A DNA stretch of 64,000 nt from contig NZ_QUNI01000002.1 in the NCBI RefSeq assembly GCF_003385115.1, positions 528,104 through 592,103 of the forward strand, given 5' to 3'. A model generated the notes under the pieces. That model was not told the origin of the DNA. It saw nothing but the letters and a program-made list of their open reading frames with translations, and made no database searches. The DNA comes from Flavobacterium aquicola. Lineage in GTDB: Bacteria > Bacteroidota > Bacteroidia > Flavobacteriales > Flavobacteriaceae. The position numbers were made by a program, and so were the translations under genes. Below, in pieces: positions 52,819-62,376 of this stretch (the first letter of the stretch is position 1; each line of letters begins with the position of its first letter).

Positions 52819-55800
52819 ATGAGTTTCATAAACAGTATTATTAAAATCTTTGTTGGGGATAAATCCGAGAAAGACGTAAAAGCTTTACAGCCGTATTTAA
52901 ATAAAATAAAGACTTTTGAAAGCACTTTACAAGCTTTGTCACATGACGAATTAAGAGCAAGAACCGTTTTTTTTAAAGAAAAAATAAAACAGGCTCGTGC
53001 TGAAAAAGATTCTAAAATCGCTTCTCTTAAATTAGAAGTAGAAAGCATTGAGGATATTGACAAACGCGAAGATATCTATATTGCTATTGATGCTCTTGAA
53101 AAAGAAGCTTATGATATCTCTGAGAAAACTTTATTGGAAATTCTTCCAGAAGCTTTTTCAGTAGTTAAAGAAACTGCAAGACGTTTCAAAGACAACGAAC
53201 AAATCGTTGTATCTGCTACTCCAAAAGACAGAGAACTTTCTGCTGTAAAAAATTACATCACTCTTGATGGAGACAATGCAATTTGGGCCAACAAATGGAA
53301 TGCTGCCGGAAAAGACATTACTTGGGACATGATTCACTATGATGTTCAATTAATTGGCGGAATGGTTTTGCACGAAGGTAAAGTTGCCGAAATGCAGACA
53401 GGGGAAGGTAAAACATTGGTGGCTACTTTGCCATTATACTTGAACGCCTTGACTGGAAACGGTGTACATTTAGTAACTGTGAATGATTACTTAGCAAAAC
53501 GTGACAGCACATGGAAAGCACCTTTATTCGAATTTCACGGCTTAACTGTAGATTGCATTGACAATCACCAGCCAAGTACTGAAGGAAGAAGAAATGCATA
53601 CAATGCTGATATTACTTACGGAACCAACAATGAATTTGGTTTTGATTACCTAAGAGATAATATGTCTCACTCTCCTGAAGATTTAGTTCAAAGAAAACAC
53701 AATTATGCTATTGTCGATGAGGTCGATTCTGTATTAATTGATGATGCCCGTACACCGCTTATCATTTCTGGTCCAGTTCCTCAAGGTGACCGTCATGAAT
53801 TCAACGAACTGAAACCAAAGATTGAAAATCTGGTTGCTTTACAGCGTCAATTGGCAAATGGTTTTCTTGCCGAAGCAAAAAAATTAATCAAGGAAGGAAA
53901 CACTAAAGATGGTGGTTTCTTATTATTGAGAGCTTACAGAAGTTTGCCTAAAAACAAAGCCTTAATTAAATTTTTGAGTGAAGAAGGAATAAAACAATTA
54001 CTTCAAAAAACCGAAAATCAATACATGCAGGATAACAACCGGGAAATGCCAAAAGTGGACGAAGCGTTGTATTTTGTAATTGAAGAAAAAAACAACCAAG
54101 TTAGTTTATCTGATAATGGTGTAAAATATCTTTCTAGTGATACAGATGCTGACTTTTTTGTACTTCCAGACATTGGAACCGAAATTGCCTCTATCGAAAA
54201 GAAAAAACTGGACAAAGACGCCGAAGCAGAAGAAAAGGAAAGATTATTCCAAGATTTTGGTGTAAAAAGCGAGCGTATTCATACCTTGACTCAGCTTTTG
54301 AAAGCCTACACTCTTTTTGAAAAAGACGTAGAATATGTGATCATGGACAACAAAATCATGATTGTTGATGAGCAGACTGGACGTATTATGGATGGCCGTC
54401 GTTACTCAGACGGATTACACCAAGCGATTGAAGCTAAAGAAAATGTAAAAATTGAAGCTGCTACACAAACATTTGCAACTGTTACATTACAGAACTATTT
54501 CAGAATGTACAGCAAATTGGCCGGTATGACTGGAACAGCCGTAACAGAAGCAGGTGAGCTTTGGGAAATTTATAAATTAGATGTTGTTGAAATTCCAACA
54601 AACCGTGGAATTTCGCGTATAGACAAAGAAGATTTCATCTACAAAACGACTCGTGAAAAATTCAATGCCGTTATTGAAGATGTAACTGAATTATCAAAAG
54701 CAGGAAGACCAGTACTTATTGGTACAACTTCTGTAGAGATTTCAGAATTATTAAGCCGTATGCTTAAAATGAGAGGTGTTACACACAACGTATTAAATGC
54801 AAAAATGCACAAGCAAGAGGCTCAAATCGTTGAGGAAGCTGGAAAAGCAGGTGTAGTTACTATTGCAACCAATATGGCGGGTCGTGGTACCGATATTAAA
54901 CTTACTCCAGAAGTAAAAGCAGCTGGTGGTTTAGCAATCGTAGGTACGGAGCGTCACGATTCACGTCGTGTTGACCGTCAGTTACGTGGTCGTGCCGGTC
55001 GTCAAGGAGATCCAGGAAGTTCACAATTTTATGTTTCTCTTGAAGATAACTTGATGCGTTTATTTGGTTCTGAAAGAGTAGCCAAAGTAATGGATAGAAT
55101 GGGATTACAGGAAGGTGAAGTAATTCAGCATTCGATGATGACTAAATCTATCGAACGTGCTCAGAAAAAAGTAGAAGAAAACAACTTTGGTACTCGTAAG
55201 CGTTTATTAGAATATGATGACGTTATGAATGCACAACGTGAAGTAGTTTACAAACGTCGTCGTCACGCCTTGTTTGGCGAGCGTTTGAAACTAGATATCG
55301 CGAATATGCTTTATGATACTTGCGAATTAATCGTAGACGAAAATAAAGCTAAAAACAGTTTCAAAGATTTTGAATTTGAAATCATTCGTTATTTCTCATT
55401 CACTTCGCCAGTTTCACAAGAGGATTTCTCTAAACTAACTGAAATTGAAATCACTGGTAAACTGTATAAAGCAGCACTTGAATTTTATACTCAAAAAACA
55501 GACAGAAGCGCTAGAGAAGCTTTCCCAATTATTAAGAATGTTTACGAAGACAGAAACAATCAATTTGAGCGTATTGTAGTTCCGTTTACCGATGGAATTA
55601 AAATGTTCAACGTAGTAACTGATTTAAAGAAAGCATACGAAACAGAAGGAAATCAATTGGTTGCTGATTTTGAAAAGAATATCACTTTATCAATCGTTGA
55701 CGAAGCTTGGAAAAAACATTTACGTAAAATGGATGAATTGAAACAATCTGTTCAATTAGCCGTTCACGAACAAAAAGATCCATTGCTTATTTACAAATTG

Positions 55801-56160
55801 GAAGCGTTCAACTTGTTCCGAGGTATGCTCGATAATGTAAACAAAGAAGTAATTTCATTTTTATTCAAAGGTGATTTACCAGCTCAAAATGCTCCTGTAA
55901 TTGAAGAAGCAAGAATCGAGCGTCAGGTCGAAGATTACCAATTAAGCAAAGACGAAATTCCAAACAGTGAAAGTGCTAATCGTGAAGCTGGGGAAACACA
56001 GCAAAGACAAGTTACTGAAACTATCGTACGTGATCAGCCAAAAATAAACCGTAACGATACGGTAACAATTCAAAATGTTGCTAACGGACAGACACAGGAA
56101 ATGAAATACAAGAAAGCTGAAAGTTTAATCGCCAGCGGTGCTTGGGTTTTAGTTTCTTAA
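52819..56160 (+). CDS. secA: Preprotein translocase ATPase SecA
   Basis: 1113 residues, longer than the 901-residue E. coli form but usual for Flavobacteria. Walker A MQTGEGKTLVA, the DEAD-type VDEVDSVLIDDARTPLI, TNMAGRGTDIKL and the signature RRVDRQLRGRAGRQGDPG. An insertion of about 110 residues (ENLVALQRQLANGFLAEAKK to ISLSDNGVKYL, approximately 330-440) explains the extra length. The C-terminal CXCX(8)C[HC] zinc motif of SecB-binding SecA is missing. It drives export through SecYEG. Confidence 0.96.
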   Translation: MSFINSIIKIFVGDKSEKDVKALQPYLNKIKTFESTLQALSHDELRARTVFFKEKIKQARAEKDSKIASLKLEVESIEDIDKREDIYIAIDALEKEAYDISEKTLLEILPEAFSVVKETARRFKDNEQIVVSATPKDRELSAVKNYITLDGDNAIWANKWNAAGKDITWDMIHYDVQLIGGMVLHEGKVAEMQTGEGKTLVATLPLYLNALTGNGVHLVTVNDYLAKRDSTWKAPLFEFHGLTVDCIDNHQPSTEGRRNAYNADITYGTNNEFGFDYLRDNMSHSPEDLVQRKHNYAIVDEVDSVLIDDARTPLIISGPVPQGDRHEFNELKPKIENLVALQRQLANGFLAEAKKLIKEGNTKDGGFLLLRAYRSLPKNKALIKFLSEEGIKQLLQKTENQYMQDNNREMPKVDEALYFVIEEKNNQVSLSDNGVKYLSSDTDADFFVLPDIGTEIASIEKKKLDKDAEAEEKERLFQDFGVKSERIHTLTQLLKAYTLFEKDVEYVIMDNKIMIVDEQTGRIMDGRRYSDGLHQAIEAKENVKIEAATQTFATVTLQNYFRMYSKLAGMTGTAVTEAGELWEIYKLDVVEIPTNRGISRIDKEDFIYKTTREKFNAVIEDVTELSKAGRPVLIGTTSVEISELLSRMLKMRGVTHNVLNAKMHKQEAQIVEEAGKAGVVTIATNMAGRGTDIKLTPEVKAAGGLAIVGTERHDSRRVDRQLRGRAGRQGDPGSSQFYVSLEDNLMRLFGSERVAKVMDRMGLQEGEVIQHSMMTKSIERAQKKVEENNFGTRKRLLEYDDVMNAQREVVYKRRRHALFGERLKLDIANMLYDTCELIVDENKAKNSFKDFEFEIIRYFSFTSPVSQEDFSKLTEIEITGKLYKAALEFYTQKTDRSAREAFPIIKNVYEDRNNQFERIVVPFTDGIKMFNVVTDLKKAYETEGNQLVADFEKNITLSIVDEAWKKHLRKMDELKQSVQLAVHEQKDPLLIYKLEAFNLFRGMLDNVNKEVISFLFKGDLPAQNAPVIEEARIERQVEDYQLSKDEIPNSESANREAGETQQRQVTETIVRDQPKINRNDTVTIQNVANGQTQEMKYKKAESLIASGAWVLVS

Positions 56161-56180
56161 TACAACTTAAATTCGATTTG

Positions 56181-56210
56181 AATCCCCAATTACGAAAGTA
56201 GTTGGGGATT
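56181..56210 (+). terminator. Terminator of secA
   Basis: 13-bp stem AATCCCCAATTAC/GTAGTTGGGGATT (one G-T wobble) with a GAAA tetraloop and T-run. Confidence 0.9.
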
Positions 56211-56247
56211 TTTTATTAAAAGACAAAATTATCTTAAAAATATATCC

Positions 56248-56255
56248 TACTTTTG
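56248..56255 (+). promoter_or_regulatory. -7 box before the small Cys protein / TonB operon
   Basis: TACTTTTG, exact TAnnTTTG. Predicted start about 56261, 14 bp ahead of the proposed CTG start at 56275. Confidence 0.5.
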
Positions 56256-56274
56256 CACTCAAATTTAAGATAGT

Positions 56275-56655
56275 CTGAAACAATTTTTCGTCATATTACT
56301 TTCTTCAATACTGTTGCTTCCTTCTTTTGGAAACATAATTATTTATGCCAAATTCAAAATCAACCAAGACGAGATTGCTAAAACTATTTGTATTCAAAGA
56401 AAAGTAGCAAACAATACATGTAATGGAAATTGTGAACTTAAAAAAAGTTTAAAACAATTTGCTGACAGCGAAAAAGAAATGCAAAACAACCTGAAAGAAA
56501 AAGCAGAGCTGATTTACATTCAAAACACCTTAGAAACTGCCGTAACTTTTACAACAAATTCCTCTTTTATTTCTCAAAAGAATTATTCTCATTTTGGTGG
56601 AAAACCAATTGCGGTTGTTTTATCCAATTTTCGCCCTCCCTCCTTTTTTATATAA
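56275..56655 (+). CDS. Small exported Cys-containing protein, probable CTG start
   Basis: 126 residues if the CTG at 56275 is the start. A downstream TTG at 56314 gives 113 residues but cuts off half of the signal-like segment KQFFVILLSSILLLPSFGN. The mature part has a Cys cluster C-x8-C-x3-C in TICIQRKVANNTCNGNCELKK (shown partly), followed by a charged helix and a hydrophobic patch near the end. There is no ATG or GTG in the frame upstream. It leads a run of TonB receptor and PepSY genes, so a role in metal handling is plausible. No named family recognised. Confidence 0.62.
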   Translation: MKQFFVILLSSILLLPSFGNIIIYAKFKINQDEIAKTICIQRKVANNTCNGNCELKKSLKQFADSEKEMQNNLKEKAELIYIQNTLETAVTFTTNSSFISQKNYSHFGGKPIAVVLSNFRPPSFFI

Positions 56656-56749
56656 ATCCTAATTACACTTTTCAAATTATTTGAAAACTCTTTCATTGGC
56701 CTTAAGCCAATGAAACAATTGTCATTATTCTATATTTATATAAATTAAA

Positions 56750-58912
56750 ATGAAAAAAATATTGTTTTCCCTTTTAGTAATGGGGCAAATTACTATTGCA
56801 CAAAACAAAACCGAAAAAGATTCTACAAAAACTGAAACACTTGAAAATGTTTTTGTTACCGCAAACCGTTCAGCAACCTTACGAAAAGAAACACCTTCTG
56901 CAGTAAGCAAACTAACTGTCAGAAACATTAACGAAACCAAAGCCGTGGCAGCTTATGAAATCGTAAATAAAACACCAGGAGTACTAATGGTAAATCTCGG
57001 TAATGAACAACACTCGATGTCCATTCGCCAACCAATGACGACAAATGCTTATTATTTATATCTAGAAGACGGATTACCTATTCGCCCCATGGGAATTTTT
57101 AATCACAATGCTTTATTAGAAATTAACCAATTCAATCTTCAAAATATTGAAGTTGTCAAAGGACCTGTATCCTCTTTATATGGCCCTGAAGCTGTAGGCG
57201 GAACCATCAATTTAATTTCACTTAAACCTTCAATAAATCCAGAATTTAAATTTGGAATCCAAGCAGACCAATGGGGCTATAAAAGAATCCAGGCTACTGG
57301 TGGGGCAATAATTGGCAAAGTTGGTTTTCATATTGCAGGAATTTCCAGTTTACAGGAAAATGGCTGGATGACCTATTCTGATTATAAAAAAGATAATCTT
57401 AACATCAGGGTTGATTATAATATCAGTGATAAAACCCGATTAATCAGCAATACGATGTGGGGAAAATACTATTCAGATATGAGCGGCAGTGTAAATGAAG
57501 AAGCTTTTTATAACAGAACCTATAAAAGTACCACTGATTTTACCTATAGAAAATCGGATGCTTTGAGAACACGATTAACTTTAGAACATGATTGGAATGA
57601 CAACGCTAGCAGTTACATTACAGTCTACCATAGAGATAACAAGTTAGGACAAAATCCATCTTACGGAATCAGATGGAGCCCAACAGTAAACCCAACAACC
57701 GCAAAAGGCGAGGTCAACTCTAACAACTTCAAAAGCTACGGAGCCATTGGACAGCATACCCAAAAATTTGATTTTTTAAACACCAAAATTGTTGGCGGTG
57801 CTTTATACGATTATTCACCTGTTGATTATTGGGCCTATTTACTGGAAATGAAAGCTTATCTAAATCCGGGAACACCTGGAAAACAAACTGTGGATCATTA
57901 TGAAATTACTGCTGAACGTCCTGATGTAAAATTATCTGATTATACTGCGGACATTTTCAACAAAGCAGTTTATGCACAAATGAGCTTCAACCCAATCGAA
58001 AAATTAATTGTAACTGCCGGAGCTCGTTATGATAATTTGAAAGTCGACTACAACAATGCATTAGACAATTCAACAGGAACAAAAATATACGACAAACCTA
58101 CTTTCAAAGCAGGCGCAAATTACAACCCTGTAGAATTTACTGGAGTTTATGTAAACTATGCACAAGGATTTGCTCCTCCAGCAATCACTTCCATTTTTAG
58201 AGCCAAACCTGCAACTGGAGGAACAACAGGAAAACCAGCGGAATTCTATTATAATTTAGAGCCAGCAACTTTCAACAATTACGAAATTGGAGGCTGGGTA
58301 GCATTATTGAAAGGAAAATTAAACTTTGATTATGCTGTTTATTATATGGAAGGTAAAAATGAATTATTAAGTATACGTTTGCCCGATAATTCAACAGACT
58401 ATCGTTCTGCCGGAGAAACAAGACACAAAGGAGTGGAATTTGGAGGAAACTACAAACTGTTATCCAATCAATTGAATATTCGTTTTGGAGGAACCGTAGC
58501 AGAACATACTTATATTGATTTTAAAATTTCGGACAGTCCAGCAGATGCTTTGCAAAACGTGAACGGAAAAGAAATGCCACAAGCCCCAAGATGGTCTGGA
58601 AACTCTGAAATCAGCTATTACCCAAATTGGTTTCCAAAATTCAGAACTTCATTTGAATGGCAGTCGGTTGGAAATTACTACCAAGACCAAATCAATACTG
58701 TAAAATATGCAGGATACGATATTTTTAATTTTAGAGCTGGATATGAATGGAAAGGAATCGAAATTTATGGAAACATAATAAATATCACAGATAAATTGTA
58801 TGCTTATAATGTTTCAAGAGCCAATACCACAAGTTCACAGCCTACTTACACTGCTGCTGCACCAAGAACATTTTTAATAGGTTTACAATATAATTTTTCA
58901 TTAAAAAAATAA
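56750..58912 (+). CDS. TonB-dependent outer-membrane receptor
   Basis: 720 residues. Signal peptide LLVMGQITIAQ, then a plug domain (about 35-150) with LENVFVTANRSATLRKETPSAVSK, IEVVKGPVSSLYGPEAVGGTINL. The 22-strand barrel follows and ends NFSLKK. It lacks the N-terminal carboxypeptidase-like domain of SusC. It lies next to a PepSY gene, as in siderophore or metal uptake loci; the ligand is not readable. Copy E of the palindromic element follows the stop. Confidence 0.9.
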   Translation: MKKILFSLLVMGQITIAQNKTEKDSTKTETLENVFVTANRSATLRKETPSAVSKLTVRNINETKAVAAYEIVNKTPGVLMVNLGNEQHSMSIRQPMTTNAYYLYLEDGLPIRPMGIFNHNALLEINQFNLQNIEVVKGPVSSLYGPEAVGGTINLISLKPSINPEFKFGIQADQWGYKRIQATGGAIIGKVGFHIAGISSLQENGWMTYSDYKKDNLNIRVDYNISDKTRLISNTMWGKYYSDMSGSVNEEAFYNRTYKSTTDFTYRKSDALRTRLTLEHDWNDNASSYITVYHRDNKLGQNPSYGIRWSPTVNPTTAKGEVNSNNFKSYGAIGQHTQKFDFLNTKIVGGALYDYSPVDYWAYLLEMKAYLNPGTPGKQTVDHYEITAERPDVKLSDYTADIFNKAVYAQMSFNPIEKLIVTAGARYDNLKVDYNNALDNSTGTKIYDKPTFKAGANYNPVEFTGVYVNYAQGFAPPAITSIFRAKPATGGTTGKPAEFYYNLEPATFNNYEIGGWVALLKGKLNFDYAVYYMEGKNELLSIRLPDNSTDYRSAGETRHKGVEFGGNYKLLSNQLNIRFGGTVAEHTYIDFKISDSPADALQNVNGKEMPQAPRWSGNSEISYYPNWFPKFRTSFEWQSVGNYYQDQINTVKYAGYDIFNFRAGYEWKGIEIYGNIINITDKLYAYNVSRANTTSSQPTYTAAAPRTFLIGLQYNFSLKK

Positions 58913-58922
58913 GAATTAGGAG

Positions 58923-58995
58923 CTAATCCCGCTATCCGTTACAATCTTTTATGCCGAACCCCGGCACAAAAGGATTTCCACTGCTATCGGGGCTA
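58923..58995 (-). repeat. Variable-core palindromic element, copy E (canonical)
   Basis: Minus strand: TAGCCCCGATAGCAGTGGAA (start), TGCCGGGGTTCGGCA core stem, then GATTGTAACGGATAGCGGGA. This is the clearest example of the end pattern. The stem TTTT-TGCCG/CGGCA-AAAA has a 5-nt loop and one mismatch. It lies between the TonB receptor and PepSY genes and could terminate or stabilise the mRNA. Confidence 0.85.
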
Positions 58996-59008
58996 AAAAT
59001 AAAAAACG

Positions 59009-60613
59009 ATGAACAATACACCAAAAGAAGGAAAACATTCAAAAAAGAAAGATTCCAAATTCGTTAAAAAAATCAAGCAAAAAATCTATGCCTGGCATCG
59101 TACTATTGGAATCATCACAATAATTCCAGTTATTTTCTGGACATTGTCTGGATTAATGCATCCGTTTATGGCGCATTTTTTCAAACCAACAATTGCTAAC
59201 GAACGTATTGAATCAAAACCAATTGATAAAACACAGTTAACGCTTTCCATCCAAGAAGTTTTAGACAAAAACAATATAACCGAATTTAAAAATTTCAGAA
59301 TTGTTTCGTTTGATAACTCCACATTTTATCAGGTAAAAACAGTAAAAGGCGAACTGGAATATTTCGATGCAACAAACGCAAAAAAACTAGAAAATGGAGA
59401 TCAAAAATACGCTCATTGGCTTTCTCGTTATTTTCTGGACGATCAAAAAAGTCCGATTGAAAAAACAGATTTAGTAACCGAATTCACCTCGCAATACAAA
59501 TACATCAACCGTTATTTACCCGTTTACAAAACCACTTTTAACCGCCCAGATGGAATGGAAGTGTACGTAGAAACTGCTTCGAGCAAATTGGCAACGTACA
59601 ACCCAAAATCAAGACAAGCCTTTATTTGGTTTTTCGATACTTTTCATAATTGGTCTTTTGTAGATGCTATTAGCAACAATAGTGTTCGTATCCTTTTTAT
59701 GATTTTGTTCCTTTCGATTATCTTCTTTTCTGCTTTAAGTGGTATTGTGATATATGGCTTGTTTTGGAAACAATTCAAAAAAACTGGTAATCTGAATCCT
59801 AAAAAAGGATTGCGCAGATACCACCGACAAATTGGAATTTGGGTTTCTCTATTTACTTTGACGTTTGCTTTTAGCGGAGCTTATCACGCAACTACAAAAT
59901 GGAATCCTTATACGCTAGACAAAATGGTTTATGAACCAGTTTTCGAAACGAAAGATCTTTCAACATCAAGTAACAAAATTCATTTGGATTGGAATCGATT
60001 AGAAAACTTAAGCATTATCGCTTTAAACGACAGCATTTATTATAGAGCTCAATTAGCAGAACCTAAAAGTAAATATGCCAGTCCGAAAACAGATTCTAAA
60101 TCCAAATGGGATAAAAAAGAAAATCCAAAAAGCGAGATTCTTTATATCAACTCTGTAACCAACAAGGTAATACCAAACCTCGATTTAGAATACGCCAAAT
60201 TCCTTGCGTTGTATTTTAATGACCCTAATACCGGTAAACCTGCTTGTTGTGAAATGGACAGCGATATCGAAAGCAAACCAAACCTTGAAAAAGCAGTATT
60301 ATTAGAAACCAAATCAATCACCGAATTTGAAAGCCGAGAATATGGCTTCGCTAATAAACGTTTACCTGTAATAAAATTAGCTTACAACACGCCCGAAAAA
60401 ACTACCTACTTTATTGAAACGGCTACTTCAAGACTGGCTGCCGTTATCGAAAAATCAGATGTTACTGAGGGATATTCATTTGCCATATTTCACAAATTTT
60501 TATTTATGGATTGGGCTGGCAAAAACGTTCGTGATTTAACTATGGTCATTGTTGCATTAATTATTTTAGTAATTAGCGTATTGGGTTTATTGCTGTTTTT
60601 CAAGAAAAACTAA
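59009..60613 (+). CDS. PepSY-associated transmembrane protein
   Basis: 534 residues with four predicted helices: near 29-48 (IIPVIFWTLSGLMHP), 225-250, 275-295 and the C-terminal one. The PepSY-TM motif is AWHRTIGI and again RYHRQIGIWVSLF; two PepSY-like periplasmic regions lie between helices (VETASSKLATYNP, IETATSRLAAVIEK). A GKPACCEMD segment (near 411) is unusual. The family is coupled with siderophore receptors and may be a ferric reductase. It is probably co-transcribed with the TonB receptor, with repeat copy E in the 96-bp gap. Confidence 0.87.
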   Translation: MNNTPKEGKHSKKKDSKFVKKIKQKIYAWHRTIGIITIIPVIFWTLSGLMHPFMAHFFKPTIANERIESKPIDKTQLTLSIQEVLDKNNITEFKNFRIVSFDNSTFYQVKTVKGELEYFDATNAKKLENGDQKYAHWLSRYFLDDQKSPIEKTDLVTEFTSQYKYINRYLPVYKTTFNRPDGMEVYVETASSKLATYNPKSRQAFIWFFDTFHNWSFVDAISNNSVRILFMILFLSIIFFSALSGIVIYGLFWKQFKKTGNLNPKKGLRRYHRQIGIWVSLFTLTFAFSGAYHATTKWNPYTLDKMVYEPVFETKDLSTSSNKIHLDWNRLENLSIIALNDSIYYRAQLAEPKSKYASPKTDSKSKWDKKENPKSEILYINSVTNKVIPNLDLEYAKFLALYFNDPNTGKPACCEMDSDIESKPNLEKAVLLETKSITEFESREYGFANKRLPVIKLAYNTPEKTTYFIETATSRLAAVIEKSDVTEGYSFAIFHKFLFMDWAGKNVRDLTMVIVALIILVISVLGLLLFFKKN

Positions 60614-60665
60614 TAACAAATCAGCGATTAATTAGCATTTAATATTAGTTTTTGAGCTTTTAAAA

Positions 60666-60697
60666 TTGAATTTAGATTCAAAAATTTGGTATCTTTA
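60666..60697 (+). promoter_or_regulatory. Possible promoter of the Lys-rich small gene
   Basis: TTG (60666-60668), 21-bp spacer, TATCTTTA (60690-60697), one base off the TAnnTTTG box, 38 bp before the ATG. Confidence 0.4.
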
Positions 60698-60735
60698 CTA
60701 TAATTATTTTATAAAACAATCAAAATATAGTAGTT

Positions 60736-60846
60736 ATGTCAAAAGGTCAAGACGCAAAGAAAACAGTCAAAAAAGAGCCTGTTAAAACTGCAAAAGAAAA
60801 AAAAGAAGCTAAGAGAGAAAAGAAAAACAACCCAAAAAGGGATTAA
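60736..60846 (+). CDS. 36-residue Lys-rich basic protein
   Basis: A 36-codon frame from ATG (MSKGQDAKKTVKKEPVKT-) ending KNNPKRD. Lys and Arg make up about 40% of residues, with no hydrophobic segment, so it is probably unstructured and nucleic-acid or ribosome-binding. Independent promoter and strong terminator (60857-60896) on each side support a real gene. Similar tiny basic genes occur in other Flavobacteria by general pattern; no function known. Confidence 0.72.
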   Translation: MSKGQDAKKTVKKEPVKTAKEKKEAKREKKNNPKRD

Positions 60847-60856
60847 TTGCTGATAT

Positions 60857-60896
60857 TAACAAAGCCCTCGTTTAAAAATAAACGAGGGCTTTGTTA
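60857..60896. terminator. Bidirectional terminator, small gene and pepD
   Basis: 18-bp arms (60857-60874 / 60879-60896) with an AAAA loop. It lies between convergent genes, 13 bp from the pepD stop. Confidence 0.88.
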
Positions 60897-60909
60897 TTTT
60901 AATTATTCC

Positions 60910-62376
60910 TTAGTTTTTCACAGGAATATTTTTCAGAATTTCCAATACAAATTTCCAATATTTTTGAGCAGAGGAAATACTTGCTCTTTCATCTGGTGAA
61001 TGTGCGCCATGAATTGTTGGTCCAAAAGAAATCATATCCATATCAGGGTAATTTATTCCTAGAATTCCACATTCTAAACCAGCGTGACAAGCTGCTACAT
61101 TTGGTTTTTCCCCATTTTGTTTTTCATAAATAGAAACCAAAACATCTAATATCTCAGATTTTGGATTTGGCGACCAGCCTGGATAAGAGCCTGAAAATTC
61201 TACTTCGCATCCCATTAATTCAAAAGCAGATCGCAAAGCATTAGCTAAATCAAATTTGGACGATTCCACTGAAGAGCGTGTCAAACATTTCACCGAGAAT
61301 TTCCCTCCTCCCACTTCTACTTTCGCAATATTATTCGAAGTTTCAACCAAATCATCAAAATCAGCACTCATTCTATAAACCCCATTATGAGCAGTGTACA
61401 TAGCACGAACAAAATAAAATTGAGCAATCGGAGGCATTACAGTTGCAGGAACTGCATCTAATTTTTCGAAAACCACTTCTAAGTTTGGTTCAGTAGTTTG
61501 AAACTCAGCTTTGATTTCGTTCACAATCTGTTGCATATCGAAAACAAAAGCTTCATCATAAACCGCAGCAATAATCACTTTGGCAGTACTCTCGCGCGGA
61601 ATCGCATTGCGAAGGCTTCCACCATTGATTTCGGCAATCTGCAGTCCAAAATTATCAAAACCGTCAAATAACAAACGATTCATAATTTTATTAGCATTCC
61701 CCAAACCTTTATGAATATCCATTCCTGAATGTCCACCGTTCAATCCTTTTACTTTAATTGTATACCCAACAGAACCTTCAGGAGTTTCCTCTTCATCATA
61801 CTCAGCAGTGGCAGTAACATCAATTCCTCCGGCACATCCAATACCTATTTCATCATCTTCTTCGGTGTCCAGATTTAATAAAATATCTCCTTTCAAAATT
61901 CCTCCCTGCAAATTCAAAGCTCCCGTCATTCCGGTTTCTTCGTCAATCGTAAACAAAGCTTCAATTGCGGGATGCGGAATATCTTTACTCTCCAAAATCG
62001 CCATTATTGTTGCAACGCCAAGACCGTTATCGGCACCAAGAGTAGTTCCTCGTGCGCGAACCCAATCACCATCAATATACATATCGATTCCTTGAGTATC
62101 AAAATCAAAAACCGTGTCAGCATTTTTTTGATGTACCATATCCAAATGCCCTTGCAAAACCAATGCTTTTCTGTTTTCCATCCCAGCCGTTGCAGGCTTG
62201 CGGATAATTACATTTCGGATTTCATCTTCAAAAGTTTCCAGCCCTAAACTATTCCCAAAATCTTTCATAAACTCAATTACACGCTCTTCCTTTTTAGAAG
62301 GACGAGGTACTGTATTCAAATCGGCAAATTTGTTCCAAAGTACTTTCGGTTCTAGATTTCTTATCTCCTGACTCAT
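60910..62376 (-). CDS. pepD: Aminoacyl-histidine dipeptidase PepD (M20 family)
   Basis: 488 residues, cytoplasmic. M20 metal ligands: H77 and D79 in LQGHLDMVHQ, D116 in GADNGLG, E146-E147 in DEETGMTG, and a C-terminal HSPDERASI with His and Glu. The central lid domain (about 205-400) marks PepD. It hydrolyses carnosine-like and other dipeptides using zinc. Single gene with a shared terminator downstream. Confidence 0.94.
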   Translation of the reverse strand: MSQEIRNLEPKVLWNKFADLNTVPRPSKKEERVIEFMKDFGNSLGLETFEDEIRNVIIRKPATAGMENRKALVLQGHLDMVHQKNADTVFDFDTQGIDMYIDGDWVRARGTTLGADNGLGVATIMAILESKDIPHPAIEALFTIDEETGMTGALNLQGGILKGDILLNLDTEEDDEIGIGCAGGIDVTATAEYDEEETPEGSVGYTIKVKGLNGGHSGMDIHKGLGNANKIMNRLLFDGFDNFGLQIAEINGGSLRNAIPRESTAKVIIAAVYDEAFVFDMQQIVNEIKAEFQTTEPNLEVVFEKLDAVPATVMPPIAQFYFVRAMYTAHNGVYRMSADFDDLVETSNNIAKVEVGGGKFSVKCLTRSSVESSKFDLANALRSAFELMGCEVEFSGSYPGWSPNPKSEILDVLVSIYEKQNGEKPNVAACHAGLECGILGINYPDMDMISFGPTIHGAHSPDERASISSAQKYWKFVLEILKNIPVKN

